Below the pieces are notes generated by a model. It was not told where the DNA came from and did not search any database. It was given only the letters and a program-made list of their open reading frames with translations. Below, piece by piece: positions 49,240-59,278 of a stretch of 64,000 nt of DNA. Position numbers and translations under genes: made by a program. Each line of letters opens with the position of its first letter. Position 1 is the first letter of the stretch. The stretch covers positions 845,125-909,124 of the forward strand of contig CAADRB010000017.1 in assembly GCA_900708905.1 (NCBI GenBank). The letters are read 5' to 3'. This stretch comes from Hymenolepis diminuta (lineage: Eukaryota; Platyhelminthes; Cestoda; Cyclophyllidea; Hymenolepididae).

Positions 49240-49460
49240 TTTATCCCAACTCGGGTTCGACTCTCTCAGTACTGACGCATCTTGCCTTTTCTTGGGAGTC
49301 CCAACTCCTCTTCTTTCTCCCTCCTAGTGCTCCCTCAGATCCATCTTCATTTGTCTAATGTGCCCGTAATTTTCCTTTACTCTCTCTTCTCACAGAGAAA
49401 AGACTGCTGTATCTTATTCAAATTTAAGGGATTTAGTAAAGGGATTTCAATTTTTAACGA
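49240..49460 (+). repeat. Pyrimidine-rich dispersed repeat family 2 copy
   Basis: GGGTTCGACTCTCTCAGTAC then TGACGC, a C/T-rich run with GGGAGTCCCAACTCC, then TCTAATGTGCCCGTAATTTT and CTTTACTCTCTCTTCTCACAG. Overlapping open frames (49013-49327 and 49282-49539) are of low complexity and not supported. Confidence 0.4.
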
Positions 49461-49819
49461 TCATGTCGTGTTTAACAGTGGGCAAATACGATCATTTGAT
49501 CCTCCTCCTTTGTACTCCCACCAAAGAAACCAATGGTGACTTAAAGCAGCCAACCGTTCGAAAACCAAAATGAATGGTCAGCGACTCCTCAGCCTTGACT
49601 GGGATCTTCGCAGAAAATTCCGGTGGATCTTCATGCCTGCCGATGTGGTCAACTTTTACATACATTCAATTTTCTTCACGAAGTCAATATCTGTCCTCAT
49701 TCATGTGCACCTGAAATACCTCCGTGTGTCCTAATCGTTACTTGGTGCTCGTGAGTTTCATTAATGATTATGGACGCGAAATGCAGTAACTTCCTTGTCA
49801 TATTCCTATAGGTCCTCTT

Positions 49820-50070
49820 TATCACAAATCGGGTTTCACGAGCTCAGTATTGATGCATTTTCCCCCCCATTCCAATTCTGATACCTCCCCTTACTCCCCT
49901 CTTAAATCTCCTTTTATTTCACAACGTTTATCCAATGCGACCCGACTCTTGGTCTTGATCTGTTGGCCTTTAGGAAGTTAATTCGGTTTGTAAAGGAATT
50001 TTTAAGTTTAACTCGATCGGCCTGTCGCAGTAACTTCACTATCGTGATTTGGTGCTAGTTTAGTTTCGTG
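49820..50070 (+). repeat. Pyrimidine-rich dispersed repeat family 2 copy
   Basis: CGGGTTTCACGAGCTCAG, TATTGATGC, a C-rich run, CGTTTATCCAATGCGACCCG and ACTCTTGGTCTTGATC match the element order of the 3670 copy. Lies about 360 bp after the copy at 49240, in the same orientation. Confidence 0.5.
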
Positions 50071-50354
50071 ATGAATACGCAAATATTTCACATCTATCTA
50101 TCTACAAATGCTGTAATATAGCCAGACCTCTAAGAGGACTTCCGTTAATAGCTGAAAGCCTCGGATTTTTCAGTTAAATTCGTTCGTAAAAAATTATACC
50201 TTGATAACGACTTGGAATTTTGGTGTGATGAATTATTATAATGTTACGGAAAATATTCTCGCTGATTGCTTTAAAAATATCACAAATATTTTGCCATAAC
50301 AAAAAGATTTTATTCTAATTAATGCAAAAAGAGGATAAGAGTTTTAATGAAAAC

Positions 50355-50360
50355 TTTATT
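50355..50360 (-). terminator. Poly(A) signal of the CAP gene
   Basis: AATAAA on the minus strand (TTTATT on the plus strand), about 190 nt after the CAP stop codon. Plausible but unproven. Confidence 0.4.
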
Positions 50361-50551
50361 TGATGTTATTTTAAAAAAGCATGAGACTGATGCAACGAAA
50401 GCGCCAGAACACCCAATTAAAACGAGTAGGTAGCTGTTTTCTCCAAGGGTTCCTTTAATAACTTGTATTTCCTACCAAATTATTGCTAAAAGAAGAAAAT
50501 TTTGACGATAAATAATAAAATAAAGAATATGAATAAATGATTGTCTATTTC

Positions 50552-50644
50552 TTACCCAGGTCTATAGAAGCAAACCAGGTAATATCCCTCATTATTGCAT
50601 TTAGCAACACCACAACCGACGACTTTTGCGTCCGGTGATACTAA
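50552..50644 (-). CDS. CAP protein exon 4 (C-terminal CAP signature)
   Basis: Acceptor TGCTAG then 31 codons including stop: LVSPDAKVVGCGVAKC followed by NNEGYYLVCFYRPG. This is the CAP segment after HYTQ, with the VGCG and Y-V-C-Y/F-P-G elements. The usual W of QVVW is Ser here. Phase 0 with exon 3. Confidence 0.8.
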   Translation of the reverse strand, partial: LVSPDAKVVGCGVAKCNNEGYYLVCFYRPG

Positions 50645-51945
50645 CTAGCAGAAGAAATAGTATAAGGTATATTACTAAATTAAATGTGCATTTGAATATT
50701 TTTATCAATTGAATGAAACTGAAGTTCATGCTTTATTAAAAGAAGAATAATTAATCTTATTTCTACATCAGGTATATGTTCGTAACCTATACTGGTAATC
50801 AGAGTAGGAGTCACTTTCAAATAGAGAACTCAGTATTGACATTGGCGCCTCTTCAAACGACCTTTATTATTTCGAAGGAGGTGAATTGATCACAGTTTCA
50901 CTGGAAAGCACCATTAGTAGACTAGTTCAGTTTTGTCCTCATTTGTCATTTGTTTTGGATAATTAAACAGCTCCGGACTGGATCCCAGGGCTGGATTTTG
51001 GTTTATAGTTAAATTTCATAAGGCACTGTAATACAACAGTCAGTCATGTCTTCGACTTTTCTTAAAACTAATATACCTCCGATTATTCTATTTTCCAATC
51101 CAAAGCCAAATTCAAATCCAATTTGGAATGCGGATTTTACACTTACATTTGGAAGAGGGTAGCATTATGAAGAACCTCTGATGATAAACTCAAATTTGTC
51201 ACCTCCCATTATTAGTCACACTTAACCAATGCGGCTGGCCACTTTGCTCACTGGGCGCGCACTGACTTCACATATAAACATGTTAACCGCTTTTCTTCGT
51301 TTCTCTTACACTCACCTGGTTATAATGTCTGGGTTCCTCCCTTTGATCAGTCCATTTCTCGAAATCTCTAAAATGTGTAATCGTGGTACATTAAAAAACA
51401 GCGGAATGATTTCTCCACGAATATTCCGAATCACGTACTGTTCAACAGTTCTGGAGTAGGCAATATTTTGGCCAATATTTCCATATCCACCACTCTTCAC
51501 TTCCGATTCATACAAGTAACCCCATTCACATTTATCAGCCATTTTTTGGCCCAATTCTTCCAGGCTTTTGTCCCAAGCCTAAAGAAATATAATTGATGCA
51601 GTAAAAGCCACTTACAAGATCAGATACGCCTCCTTTCTTGAGCTTCCTACGGAATTCATTGTGCATATCAAGCACTTTTTGCTTCATACTGCCTGTATCT
51701 TCCATGTTTGCATGGTCATGGACAATATTGGGTTCTTCTGAAAAGCGGTCATGTACTTCATGATCTTGTCTTCCGGGTTGGAATTCTTCACTCTCGCATT
51801 CTTCGCACTCTTCGCATTCTACGCATTCTTCGGATTCTTTGCATTCTTCGCAATCTACGCATTCTTCACATTCATCATCAGCATATTGAGCCCCCACGAG
51901 AAGGCTGAAAAGGAGGATAATATAACAAAGGCAGTAAGGTTTCAT
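50552..51945 (-). CDS. Secreted CAP-domain (SCP/TAPS, venom-allergen-like) protein, 4 exons predicted
   Basis: Predicted exons on the minus strand: 51945-51616, 51578-51419, 51365-51316 and 50644-50552, about 210 aa. The start at 51945 begins a signal peptide (MKPYCLCYIILLFSLLVGA); an earlier in-frame ATG at 52047 would spoil it. After a Glu/Cys-rich repeat comes a CAP domain: LDMHNEFRRKL (first cavity His), AWDKSLEELGQKMADKC, GQNIAYS (Gln where GENIA has Glu), W-x(13)-Y, RHYNQLV (second His, HYTQ variant) and KVVGCGVAKC...YYLVCFYRPG. Intron 1 is only 37 nt. The exon 2 to exon 3 join is unresolved: exon 3 (FEKWTDQREEPRHYNQ) matches the family in a frame that the best-looking donor, after TAC at 51435, does not give; ATTC before GTGGAG at 51418 restores it. 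GTAAGA straddles the stop, so a further 3' exon is possible. CAP proteins are abundant secreted products of helminths; no specific activity is claimed. Confidence 0.82.
51316..51365 (-). CDS. CAP protein exon 3 (short)
   Basis: About 50 nt between acceptor ATTTTAGAG and donor GTGAGT at 51315. Encodes FEKWTDQREEPRHYNQ, matching the CAP helix Trp..Glu..Tyr pattern and the start of the HYTQ signature. The continuous frame from exon 2 reads through this stretch in a different frame and loses the match. Confidence 0.6.
51419..51578 (-). CDS. CAP protein exon 2
   Basis: Begins after acceptor TTTCTTTAG with AWDKSLEELGQKMADKCEWGY and continues through GNIGQNIAYSRTVEQYV. The 3' end is uncertain: either 51435 (TAC then GTGATT) or 51419 (ATTC then GTGGAG); only the second keeps the frame into exon 3 with acceptor TTTAGAG. 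Confidence 0.65.
51616..51945 (-). CDS. CAP protein exon 1 (signal peptide, Glu/Cys repeat, first CAP helix)
   Basis: 110 codons ending at donor GTAAGT (minus strand, 51615). Residues 1-19 form the signal peptide. Residues about 21-54 consist of E, C, D and K (for example DDECEECVDCEECKESEECVE). A linker follows, then VLDMHNEFRRKLKKGGVSDL, the CAP alpha-I region. Confidence 0.85.
51791..51880 (-). repeat. 9-bp coding minisatellite (Glu/Cys repeat)
   Basis: Degenerate tandem units of about 9 bp on the plus strand (GCATTCTTC and variants such as GCACTCTTC, GCATTCTAC). Read on the minus strand they code E-C-E/E-E-C triplets in the CAP protein exon 1. Confidence 0.8.
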
Positions 51946-51983
51946 TATGGATAGTGCCTTTAATTTATCTTTTCTCTTCTTGG

Positions 51984-51991
51984 TTTTTATA
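51984..51991 (-). promoter_or_regulatory. Candidate TATA box of the CAP gene
   Basis: TATAAAAA on the minus strand, with its 3' end about 38 nt upstream of the chosen ATG at 51945. A start site 25-30 nt downstream would leave a very short 5' leader. If so, the transcript would also exclude the earlier in-frame ATG at 52047, which supports the start chosen. Confidence 0.4.
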
Positions 51992-53335
51992 GTCTCTAAA
52001 TGTGCTTCACTGATCCTTTTTAGCCCAGTGAACCAGATACTTATCATATCTCACCTGATATTTTCCATAAAATGTCCTTTTAGAAAGTATATACAGAATG
52101 AATGAGTAGGTAAATCTTCTTGTATCTGGAATTATAAAATGACTTCTTCATGGGAGAAAAAGTGAAAATACAAAATGGCAAAATATTCCAGCAAAGGATG
52201 GAATGATGACATTAGACAATAAAGTCAGGGGATCAAGAGCCTTACTTTTATTGAATTCTAGAAGCATTGCATTATCCACTTTCTCAAAGGATGCCTTATT
52301 AATTTCTTAGTATTCAAATATTCCGAAGCCAAATTTTCATAAACAACCTTAGTGTAATTTGTAAGGTCATCCCGCAATATTCAGAGCGCCGTGACTGTTT
52401 GATTTAATCAAATGACTGATCACACCACTTTGATTGGTTTGTACTTCCTTACAGTCACGAGCAGGTAGGCGGGACTCTCAAATGCATTTTAAACATATTA
52501 GAGGCCAGTAGGACATACTTTAGGTGAATTCAAATTTAATTGTATCAGGATTAAAAGACGAACATTTCGCAGAAACATTGATTTGGGTGAAGAGGTGAAT
52601 AAAAATAGCTATTACTTTAAAACCCCATCTAATGGATGTAAATTACGTGTATACAAGTTCATCATAAATTTAAACAAATTAGAGCAGATTCAATGCTATC
52701 TTCGATCTATTCAGTCGATGCAAGTGATTTGATTCAATTCTTCGACTAGTAAGAGTTGAGCATTTTTAACCGGCTGGTTTACCAATACTTGGTTGAATAA
52801 CAGTAAGATAATAATAATTTCTAAGTTTATTTCGGACAGCGTTTTTCGACACATCTTGAATATTGGGATATCATCAAGAAACCTCAGTGGCGAGAAACTC
52901 AAATTCCGTCCATTCCACTAACGGGGTTTTCATTCATTGAAATCAAATGTGTGGTCTCTGCCTATGCAGACTTGGACGATGATCGCTGAAACATAAGAAG
53001 AATAACGAAATTTGCAACCTTCAATGTGAATCCTAATGGGGAGGGAGGCTGGTGATATCGTAAGGTCATTTGAAATTTCAGTTCTTAATTATTTTTTATT
53101 AGATAAGAAGTTCTAAGCTATAATGGATGTTACGTTGAGGCAGTTAGAACGGAAGGTGTGGGTTCATATGTTATCTTTTTCATCCATTCACTATGAAACA
53201 AGGAAGGTTGGAAAGATCAATCTCAGAAACATTTGGGTTTGAAGTACTTTGTGAAGTAAGTGATTTTAAAATTGTAATTGAATATGAACTTCTTGAAATG
53301 GTCCACTACAGAGTCATCAAATTTGAGTTTCACAC

Positions 53336-53359
53336 GAATATATATATATATATATATTC
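53336..53359. repeat. (TA)n microsatellite, perfect 24-nt palindrome
   Basis: GAATATAT...ATATATTC is a run of TA dinucleotides that is self-complementary over 24 nt. More AT-rich repeats follow to about 53405. Confidence 0.9.
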
Positions 53360-53950
53360 ACTCGAATAAATAATTAGATAAATATATATTTATTTTTATA
53401 TATTCAAAAGTTTTTGGAACAAATTAACAAGCAATCTTTAGGGAGTATTCATGAATTTCCAAATATTGCAACTTCTTACTCTTAGGTAATATATTTTTAT
53501 AATCAGATGGACTTCATGATATCTCCACTAATTTCTTAGTTTCCTTAATATCAGTGAAAATGCTCACAATTTTGCCTGCTGTAGCAGAGATATTCAAGTC
53601 AGTTTGGTTAATTTTACAAATACAAAAAAAAATATGAAAACGTCTTTCTTAGAAAATACAAATTATCTCTGAAGCTCGAGTTGAAAATTTGCTGCTTTAT
53701 TCCTAACATTTTAAAGATACCTGAGGAAATAATTTCCTTGAAAGAATATTTTCCAAGTCAGTTTGGAAAAAAATACATGGGTTTTCATGAATGTAGATTA
53801 GGATTCTCTTATCGATCCTTGATCAGATATTACATGATGCAGCTCTAATTTGTCTGATGCGAGGAAGCCCACATCTGAAACTGCTCGAGTTTAAGGAATG
53901 GGTAGTCGCACCACACTCATCTTCATTCCAAATGTAAGTACTAGCTCGTA

Positions 53951-53974
53951 TTAGCTAGTTTTGAAACTAGCTAA
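53951..53974. repeat. Perfect inverted repeat, 11-bp arms
   Basis: TTAGCTAGTTT, TG, AAACTAGCTAA: arms of 11 bp with a 2-nt centre. Confidence 0.85.
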
Positions 53975-54197
53975 AATGTTAACTTAGCAGAGCCTACTGA
54001 GCTGTGCAACAAAAATGGTTAATTATATACCACACATAAAATATCCATATAAACAGTTCTTTTGTTTAAAAACCAATCTATGCTAAAGAGTGGTTTATAT
54101 AACCATGAGACTGTCGTTATTACCACTTAACAAAATCTGGCCCACGTGCTAAAGGGAAAATAAGATATTTTTGAAAACACCTATTATCAACTCTTAT

Positions 54198-54240
54198 GCA
54201 CGTCAGCGGCCGACCCGGAAGTCTCCTCATTCTAACGGCG
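54198..54240. promoter_or_regulatory. GC-rich island with CRE-like and ETS-like motifs
   Basis: GCACGTCAG (CRE half site CGTCA) and CCGGAAGT (ETS core, 54215-54222) lie within 25 bp, with GCGGCCG between them, in otherwise AT-rich DNA. This combination is typical of housekeeping promoters in animals, but no transcript is evident beside it. Confidence 0.3.
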
Positions 54241-54442
54241 TTTCAAGGTCATTGACCATAGGTAGTGATACAATAATTTGGTGTGATGTTTATCAGCTAA
54301 TAAGTACACAATTATATCGTTGAAGTAACAGAATAATAAAGATTAAAGAATTACATTCTTGGAAAAAATGCTTACAATATTCACTTCTGAGAACTAACAA
54401 ATATTTCTTTCCTGCTACCTTGATTGCAAAACCCGCTAAAGT

Positions 54443-54670
54443 TTGGAAATACACCAGCTTCAAAAGTTGCTGTTATTCAACGATTTCGACTGGAGGTTAG
54501 CAAACACTTATCGGCACCTAACTCCTTTCAGAACGGTTGGTCTGTTTTATCGTGGAGGAAGATTTAGTTCATATAATTCATACTTACTTTCCAAGGCGTA
54601 CGAGATGGAAGAAGGTCAGAAATATGATCAAATCTATAAGATTTTGAAAGATTTGAATTGCTCAACGTAA
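54443..54670 (+). other. Open stretch of 75 codons, possible exon, unknown
   Basis: Open from a TTG codon (no early ATG) to TAA at 54668-54670. The peptide is mixed and hydrophilic, with RTVGLFYRGGRFSSYNSYLL and a charged helix-like end (EMEEGQKYDQIYKILKDLN). It lies about 220 bp downstream of a small GC-rich block with ETS- and CRE-like motifs. I do not recognise the family. Frames of this length arise by chance in AT-rich DNA, so this is only a candidate. Confidence 0.2.
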
Positions 54671-57600
54671 AATCATTGGCCATATTTCTAGATTCAACTC
54701 TGTATATCCTTCTTTGACATATTCTCTACTTCCATCCCCAGGTAGCATGTAACTGCATTCGGGGAATATCTTGAGTCCCAGCTTCCAATTAGTCTATTGT
54801 ATGCCCAATGTCGGTCAGCAAGGTATAAATTTATTCCCTACAGGGTAGCAAAGTTATTAGCTTAGCCTACATTCAATTCCTCGATAGCAATTTGGTTTGT
54901 TACTTACGGTTCAATACCGTCAAACATCCAGGGATAATTGCGCCTGATTCCGATCAATCAAGGTTCAACATACTGCAAATTTTAATTCTGATCGTATCAA
55001 AATTTCTTTCTTCTGTTTCCGATTAATTTTAGCTAATACCTTACATCAAGATGACATTCGTAAATAATCCACTACATATCTACAGAACGATGAGAGAAAC
55101 GACACTCATTCTATTTCGTAAAATTTAAGATAAGTTAATTCAGACGGCAGAAGTAAAAGTCTTTGAGTTGAAACTCAACGTCCCCACATGTTATGTCACG
55201 TTTAAAGTAGAGAGTGAAAGAAAATACACCCATAACAGAGTAATCTTTGAGATAATTTCTTTATAGTTGGATAAGATGTTGAACGCGATATACTTGTTCA
55301 TCAGGTGTTGGTGGGGTGTAGACTTTAATTAGTTCAAGTGGTCGAATTTGAAAGTGATACTTATATTTGTTAAGGTATCTGCCTAATTCTCACTGTATTT
55401 ATGGCAGATTTAGATTTATTCACGGTAGGAATGTGAAAAGATGCAAAATAAAATGTCCTCTCTAATCAGTGAACGTGAAAATTTCCCAAATTTTCGGATG
55501 GTACAGATTAGTGCTGGTGATCAAGACTAATGATTGAGTATAAATAGATTAAAATTACAAATCCCTTCGTCCGCATATTCGGATGCATTCTCATCCAATC
55601 GTACTAAATTCCAGTATTTACCTCAACTGTGTAAATAAAGACGGAGCGGCTGGATTGCTAATTTCCGGTTGCCACAACAATTTCCTTATTCACGTCGACC
55701 GGTAGGTACCTGTTGAATTTGGACCGCCACTAGTTTAACGACAGTAAATGTTTTGAAGACCATCATGTCACTAAGAATCATTATATATGACCACTTTTTG
55801 TTATTTAAAATTTAGTGAGCGAGATAAAATATAGTCATCAATTACTCTACTTACTACATATGTAAGAATGAATATGAGATTTAAAGAATGCTTATGTGTA
55901 TGTGTTTTCATTCTGTGGTCACTTATGTTTAATCAGTAGTTTGATAAGTGCTTGCACATACATATACATAAAGAAGTCTGCCGTGTCCAACTTGTGACAA
56001 GAATAATCTATATTAGTTACTCGTTTGACTAATTATCGGTGTCAAACGTTCTATGACACATCCAAGCTTTCATGAATTCCTCCTTCTCTCTCTCCTTTTC
56101 CCTCTAATTAATCAAAATTTTCGTTCCTTTCTTTCTATCTGATTTCATTAATTATAGTCTCCACTCACCTCATGGTTTTCCGATTTTGAAAAAAGCTGTC
56201 ATAATCTGGTAGTCCAATAGATGAACATTCTTCTAAATCCGCTTTCACTGCCTACTGTGTTACTGCTGAGTGTGGAATCCAACCAGTGGAGATGATAGGC
56301 AGTATTTTATTGATACCTTTATGTCTTTCGATTAAAATGACCGATATTATTGGGTGACAGATTATGAAAACTATAGGGACATTTTTTATATCAAAGTGTA
56401 AGTTAATTCCCAATCAACAAAAAGTGTCTATCTATTCATTGATTCAATGCAGCTTATATGGGCTCTAATTTCCTGAACATTTGGGATGAAGGTAAAATTT
56501 AAAAATTGAACTTTCACGTATAACATAATTATCGTCAATGAACTATGTAATATATTGGACTGAAATCTGCACTTTTCTTACCAACTGTACTTCAAAGAGG
56601 TCAGGCAAAAGTCATAAGAAAGAGTATTATTGAAGGTAAGAAGTGTGGTTGCATGAAGATTCTTTGTCTGATAAGAGAGCCTTTTAAGCCGCCAAAGATG
56701 AGAATACCAAAATTATTGAAAGGTACTCATCAAATGCCGCAAGAATCATAAATATCTCAATGTACTGAAATTTTAAATGCTACATTAAAAGAATGAGTAA
56801 ACTTATTATTATTTTAAAAAATTACCAATCTCTGTAGACTATTATATACAAACGGTAAAATGAGGAAGTTTTAAATTGAACTTTAACTTTTAAATAGTGT
56901 GGTGACAACTATTAAACTTTCAAAATTTATCGTAAATTTGTAATCTAATTTTAGATAGCTATGAAAAAGTTTCTCCTTAATTTTTGGCAAGCCACAATTA
57001 ACGTTTTATTAAATTTTGCTTTATAAATCCAGATTGAAAATTTAATTTAATTATTGCTACCATGCACTCTGGTCAGCTTCAGTCGGTCAATTCACAACTG
57101 GTCCATCTCCAACTCTCCTTCTTCTGATTTGTTAAAGGTTGTTGGATCCTGTTAGCCCCAAAAATCACTGGATTTTAATTCAATTAGGTTACAAAAGTAC
57201 ACTTACCTGGGATTAGTGCTACTTCAGATCATGAGTGCAACAGAGATTTAGCATTATAGAAATTGTGTGAAAGAGCATTCATCCTCGTGACAAAGTTAGA
57301 TCTTCATCCATCCAATCCATCCAATATTTTCCAAAAGCGTAAAACATCAATATTTATCAAAAAGTACAATTTAAACGAATTAAGACCGAAAGACTAAATG
57401 TAAATATGAATGATTAGATGTTGCCCAATCTGTGCTTAGTATTCAAAAAAAGTTTAAAGCATAAAAATTTTTACGATACGTTACTTTTACCCTCAAAACC
57501 TGATGCATAAGATACTTATAAAAAATGTTTCTTTTTTCTTGAAATTTATGAATAAAGCTGGGTAATATAATATTTTCAATACGAATTTTCCAGTGACAGA

Positions 57601-58965
57601 AAGGACATGACGAATTGAATGGTATCTGCCAGTAGAGTCGTTATCAAAATGTACATATCCACAATGCATGTCGGCGCAATTCTTTCACATCAAAAACTTT
57701 AAGATTTAACAAAATTAGAGTCTGTGCACATAGTTAATGACTTTAAGGAGATAAACAATGCGCAGAGAGCACGAAATATTAATACAAACAAACAACAATT
57801 GTAAAATGAACAATTAAAGTTTCTGCTTAAGGCCATTTCAAAAAAGGTGTTTGCTCTTAACCTATCTTTGATTATAAATTCAGTTTAAAATATAAAATAG
57901 ACATAAATTAAATGGCTAACTTTAGGTTTTCTAATAGAATCGTTAAATTGGGATGAGAAAAATCTAATAAGTCACACAGCTTAAAGTGTTCAACAAGTGA
58001 ACATTTGTAGCTACCTCATATATACTATGTTGACCGTAAGCTGCTAAATGTCACGTACGAACATTTTGACTTCTCAAGCGTTGGAAGTAAAATGAATTGA
58101 AGTGGTAAGACCGACCTTCTGGATTAAAAAAACACTGAATATCGTAGATACGAATTTACTGCAGTCCAGGGACGAATCGGGAAATTTGATTTTGAGTATG
58201 CATCATCCTGATCCAAGAATCAAATGAAGTAAGACTCTTTGATAACATGAGGCTCCTCCCAAAATCCTTCTCATTCTCTCCACTTTATCATTTATTATAA
58301 TCGATTTTAGTTGCTTCCCATAATTAAAACTGGGAAATTGTTTTTGCTTTACTGTGAGTTACAATAATATAATCCAAGTAAGAAAATATGAAATATGTTA
58401 AGCCTATTCGTTCAAAGGCAATTCAAATTAAAAGTAAAGTAATTAACAACCGTTTTCATACAAAGAATAAAGAAAACGAATTTATCATAAAGATCACCCA
58501 ACGACTAAGTAATTGTAAACAAGAAAATGTGGAGTTCTCAAACAACTTTCTGGAACATGTGCACAATCTCCAACATCAACAGTTACCTTTATTGTCGTTC
58601 AAACAAATGCCTGTAACCAAGGCGAGAGAGTAAACAGCAGAGTAAACAGAGTAAACAGACAACTCTTACGCTATGAAAATCCCTATTTACGATAAATTAC
58701 ATACAACAATGCCACTGGATGGGTTCGTTCTTAGAAAGGCGGTACAAGTCAAAGGGCGTGAAACTTTTTATTAATACCAACATATATACACGCGCAAAAA
58801 TAAATAAAGGCCACTTATCGAATATTGTCAGTTGACCATTCTGCCCATGCAACTAACTGGAGTAACTCTAATAACGAGGAATAAGTCCGTAAAGCATCAT
58901 AATCCCACTAGCAAAGCCCGCTTAAAAAATTTAAACAATGTGAAATTACGAGACTATTAAAATTG
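54671..58965. other. Gene-free stretch downstream of the PNRC-like gene
   Basis: AT-rich. One 81-codon frame (58388-58633, +) is Lys/Asn/Gln-rich and unassigned. Nothing else recognised. Confidence 0.5.
58627..58658 (+). repeat. Short tandem repeat AGAGTAAACAG
   Basis: Three imperfect units of 9-12 bp (AGAGTAAACAGC, AGAGTAAACAG, AGTAAACAG). Confidence 0.8.
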
Positions 58966-58971
58966 GGATTT
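58966..58971 (-). terminator. AATAAA overlapping the stop codon of the PNRC-like gene
   Basis: The last codons read CTG-AAA-TAA-ATC on the minus strand, so the stop TAA lies within AATAAA. If used, it gives a 3' UTR of only some 15-30 nt. Confidence 0.45.
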
Positions 58972-59278
58972 ATTTCAGGTGAATTTCAAATATTCGATAA
59001 AAATCATCAACGCGGAGATTCTTGCCAGACTCACTTTCGACCAGCCATTCAGGAGGTGGTTGTGGGAGCGTCTTGGCGCTAGGTGGAAATCGATAGGCGC
59101 CTTCTGCGTAGTATAATTTCTCTATTTTCTCCGTTTTCCCTTGATGTTGCCACTGTCTCTGTTGTTGTTGTGATGGTGGTAGTTGCTGTGTTTCCCCTTG
59201 CAGAGGACGTAAGACAACGCCAAACCCTGATCTCATCCATCCAGACTTTTTGTTGCTATGTCCTTGATATTTTCCCAT
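58967..59278 (-). CDS. PNRC-like protein (decapping / nuclear-receptor coactivator motif), 102 aa, single exon
   Basis: Small, basic, Gln/Pro-rich protein. Residues about 57-80 read YYAEGAYRFPPSAKTLPQPP then PEWLV. This aligns with the vertebrate PNRC1/PNRC2 motif [27 protein letters not shown], PP and the final Trp fall in register. In human PNRC2 this motif binds DCP1A and links UPF1 to decapping; the family also contacts nuclear receptors. The N terminus has a Lys-rich stretch (HSNKKSG) and a poly-Gln region. ATG at 59278 is preceded in frame by a stop 36 nt upstream, so the gene can be intronless. Human PNRC2 is 139 aa. The TAA stop is embedded in AAATAAA, giving a poly(A) signal at the stop. 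Family membership rests on one short motif but a specific one. Confidence 0.7.

Larger units (their letters stand above)
52050..54197. other. Gene-free stretch upstream of the CAP gene
   Basis: Contains the (TA)n palindrome and the 11-bp inverted repeat; otherwise no feature recognised. Confidence 0.55.

Noticed and set aside
49570..49734. 54-codon plus-strand frame starting with ATG
   Set aside because: Lies between two repeat copies, is short and shows no family.
51943..52047. Upstream ATG at 52047 as the CAP protein start
   Set aside because: It would bury the signal peptide after 34 basic residues and lies upstream of the likely TATA box; the ATG at 51945 fits better.
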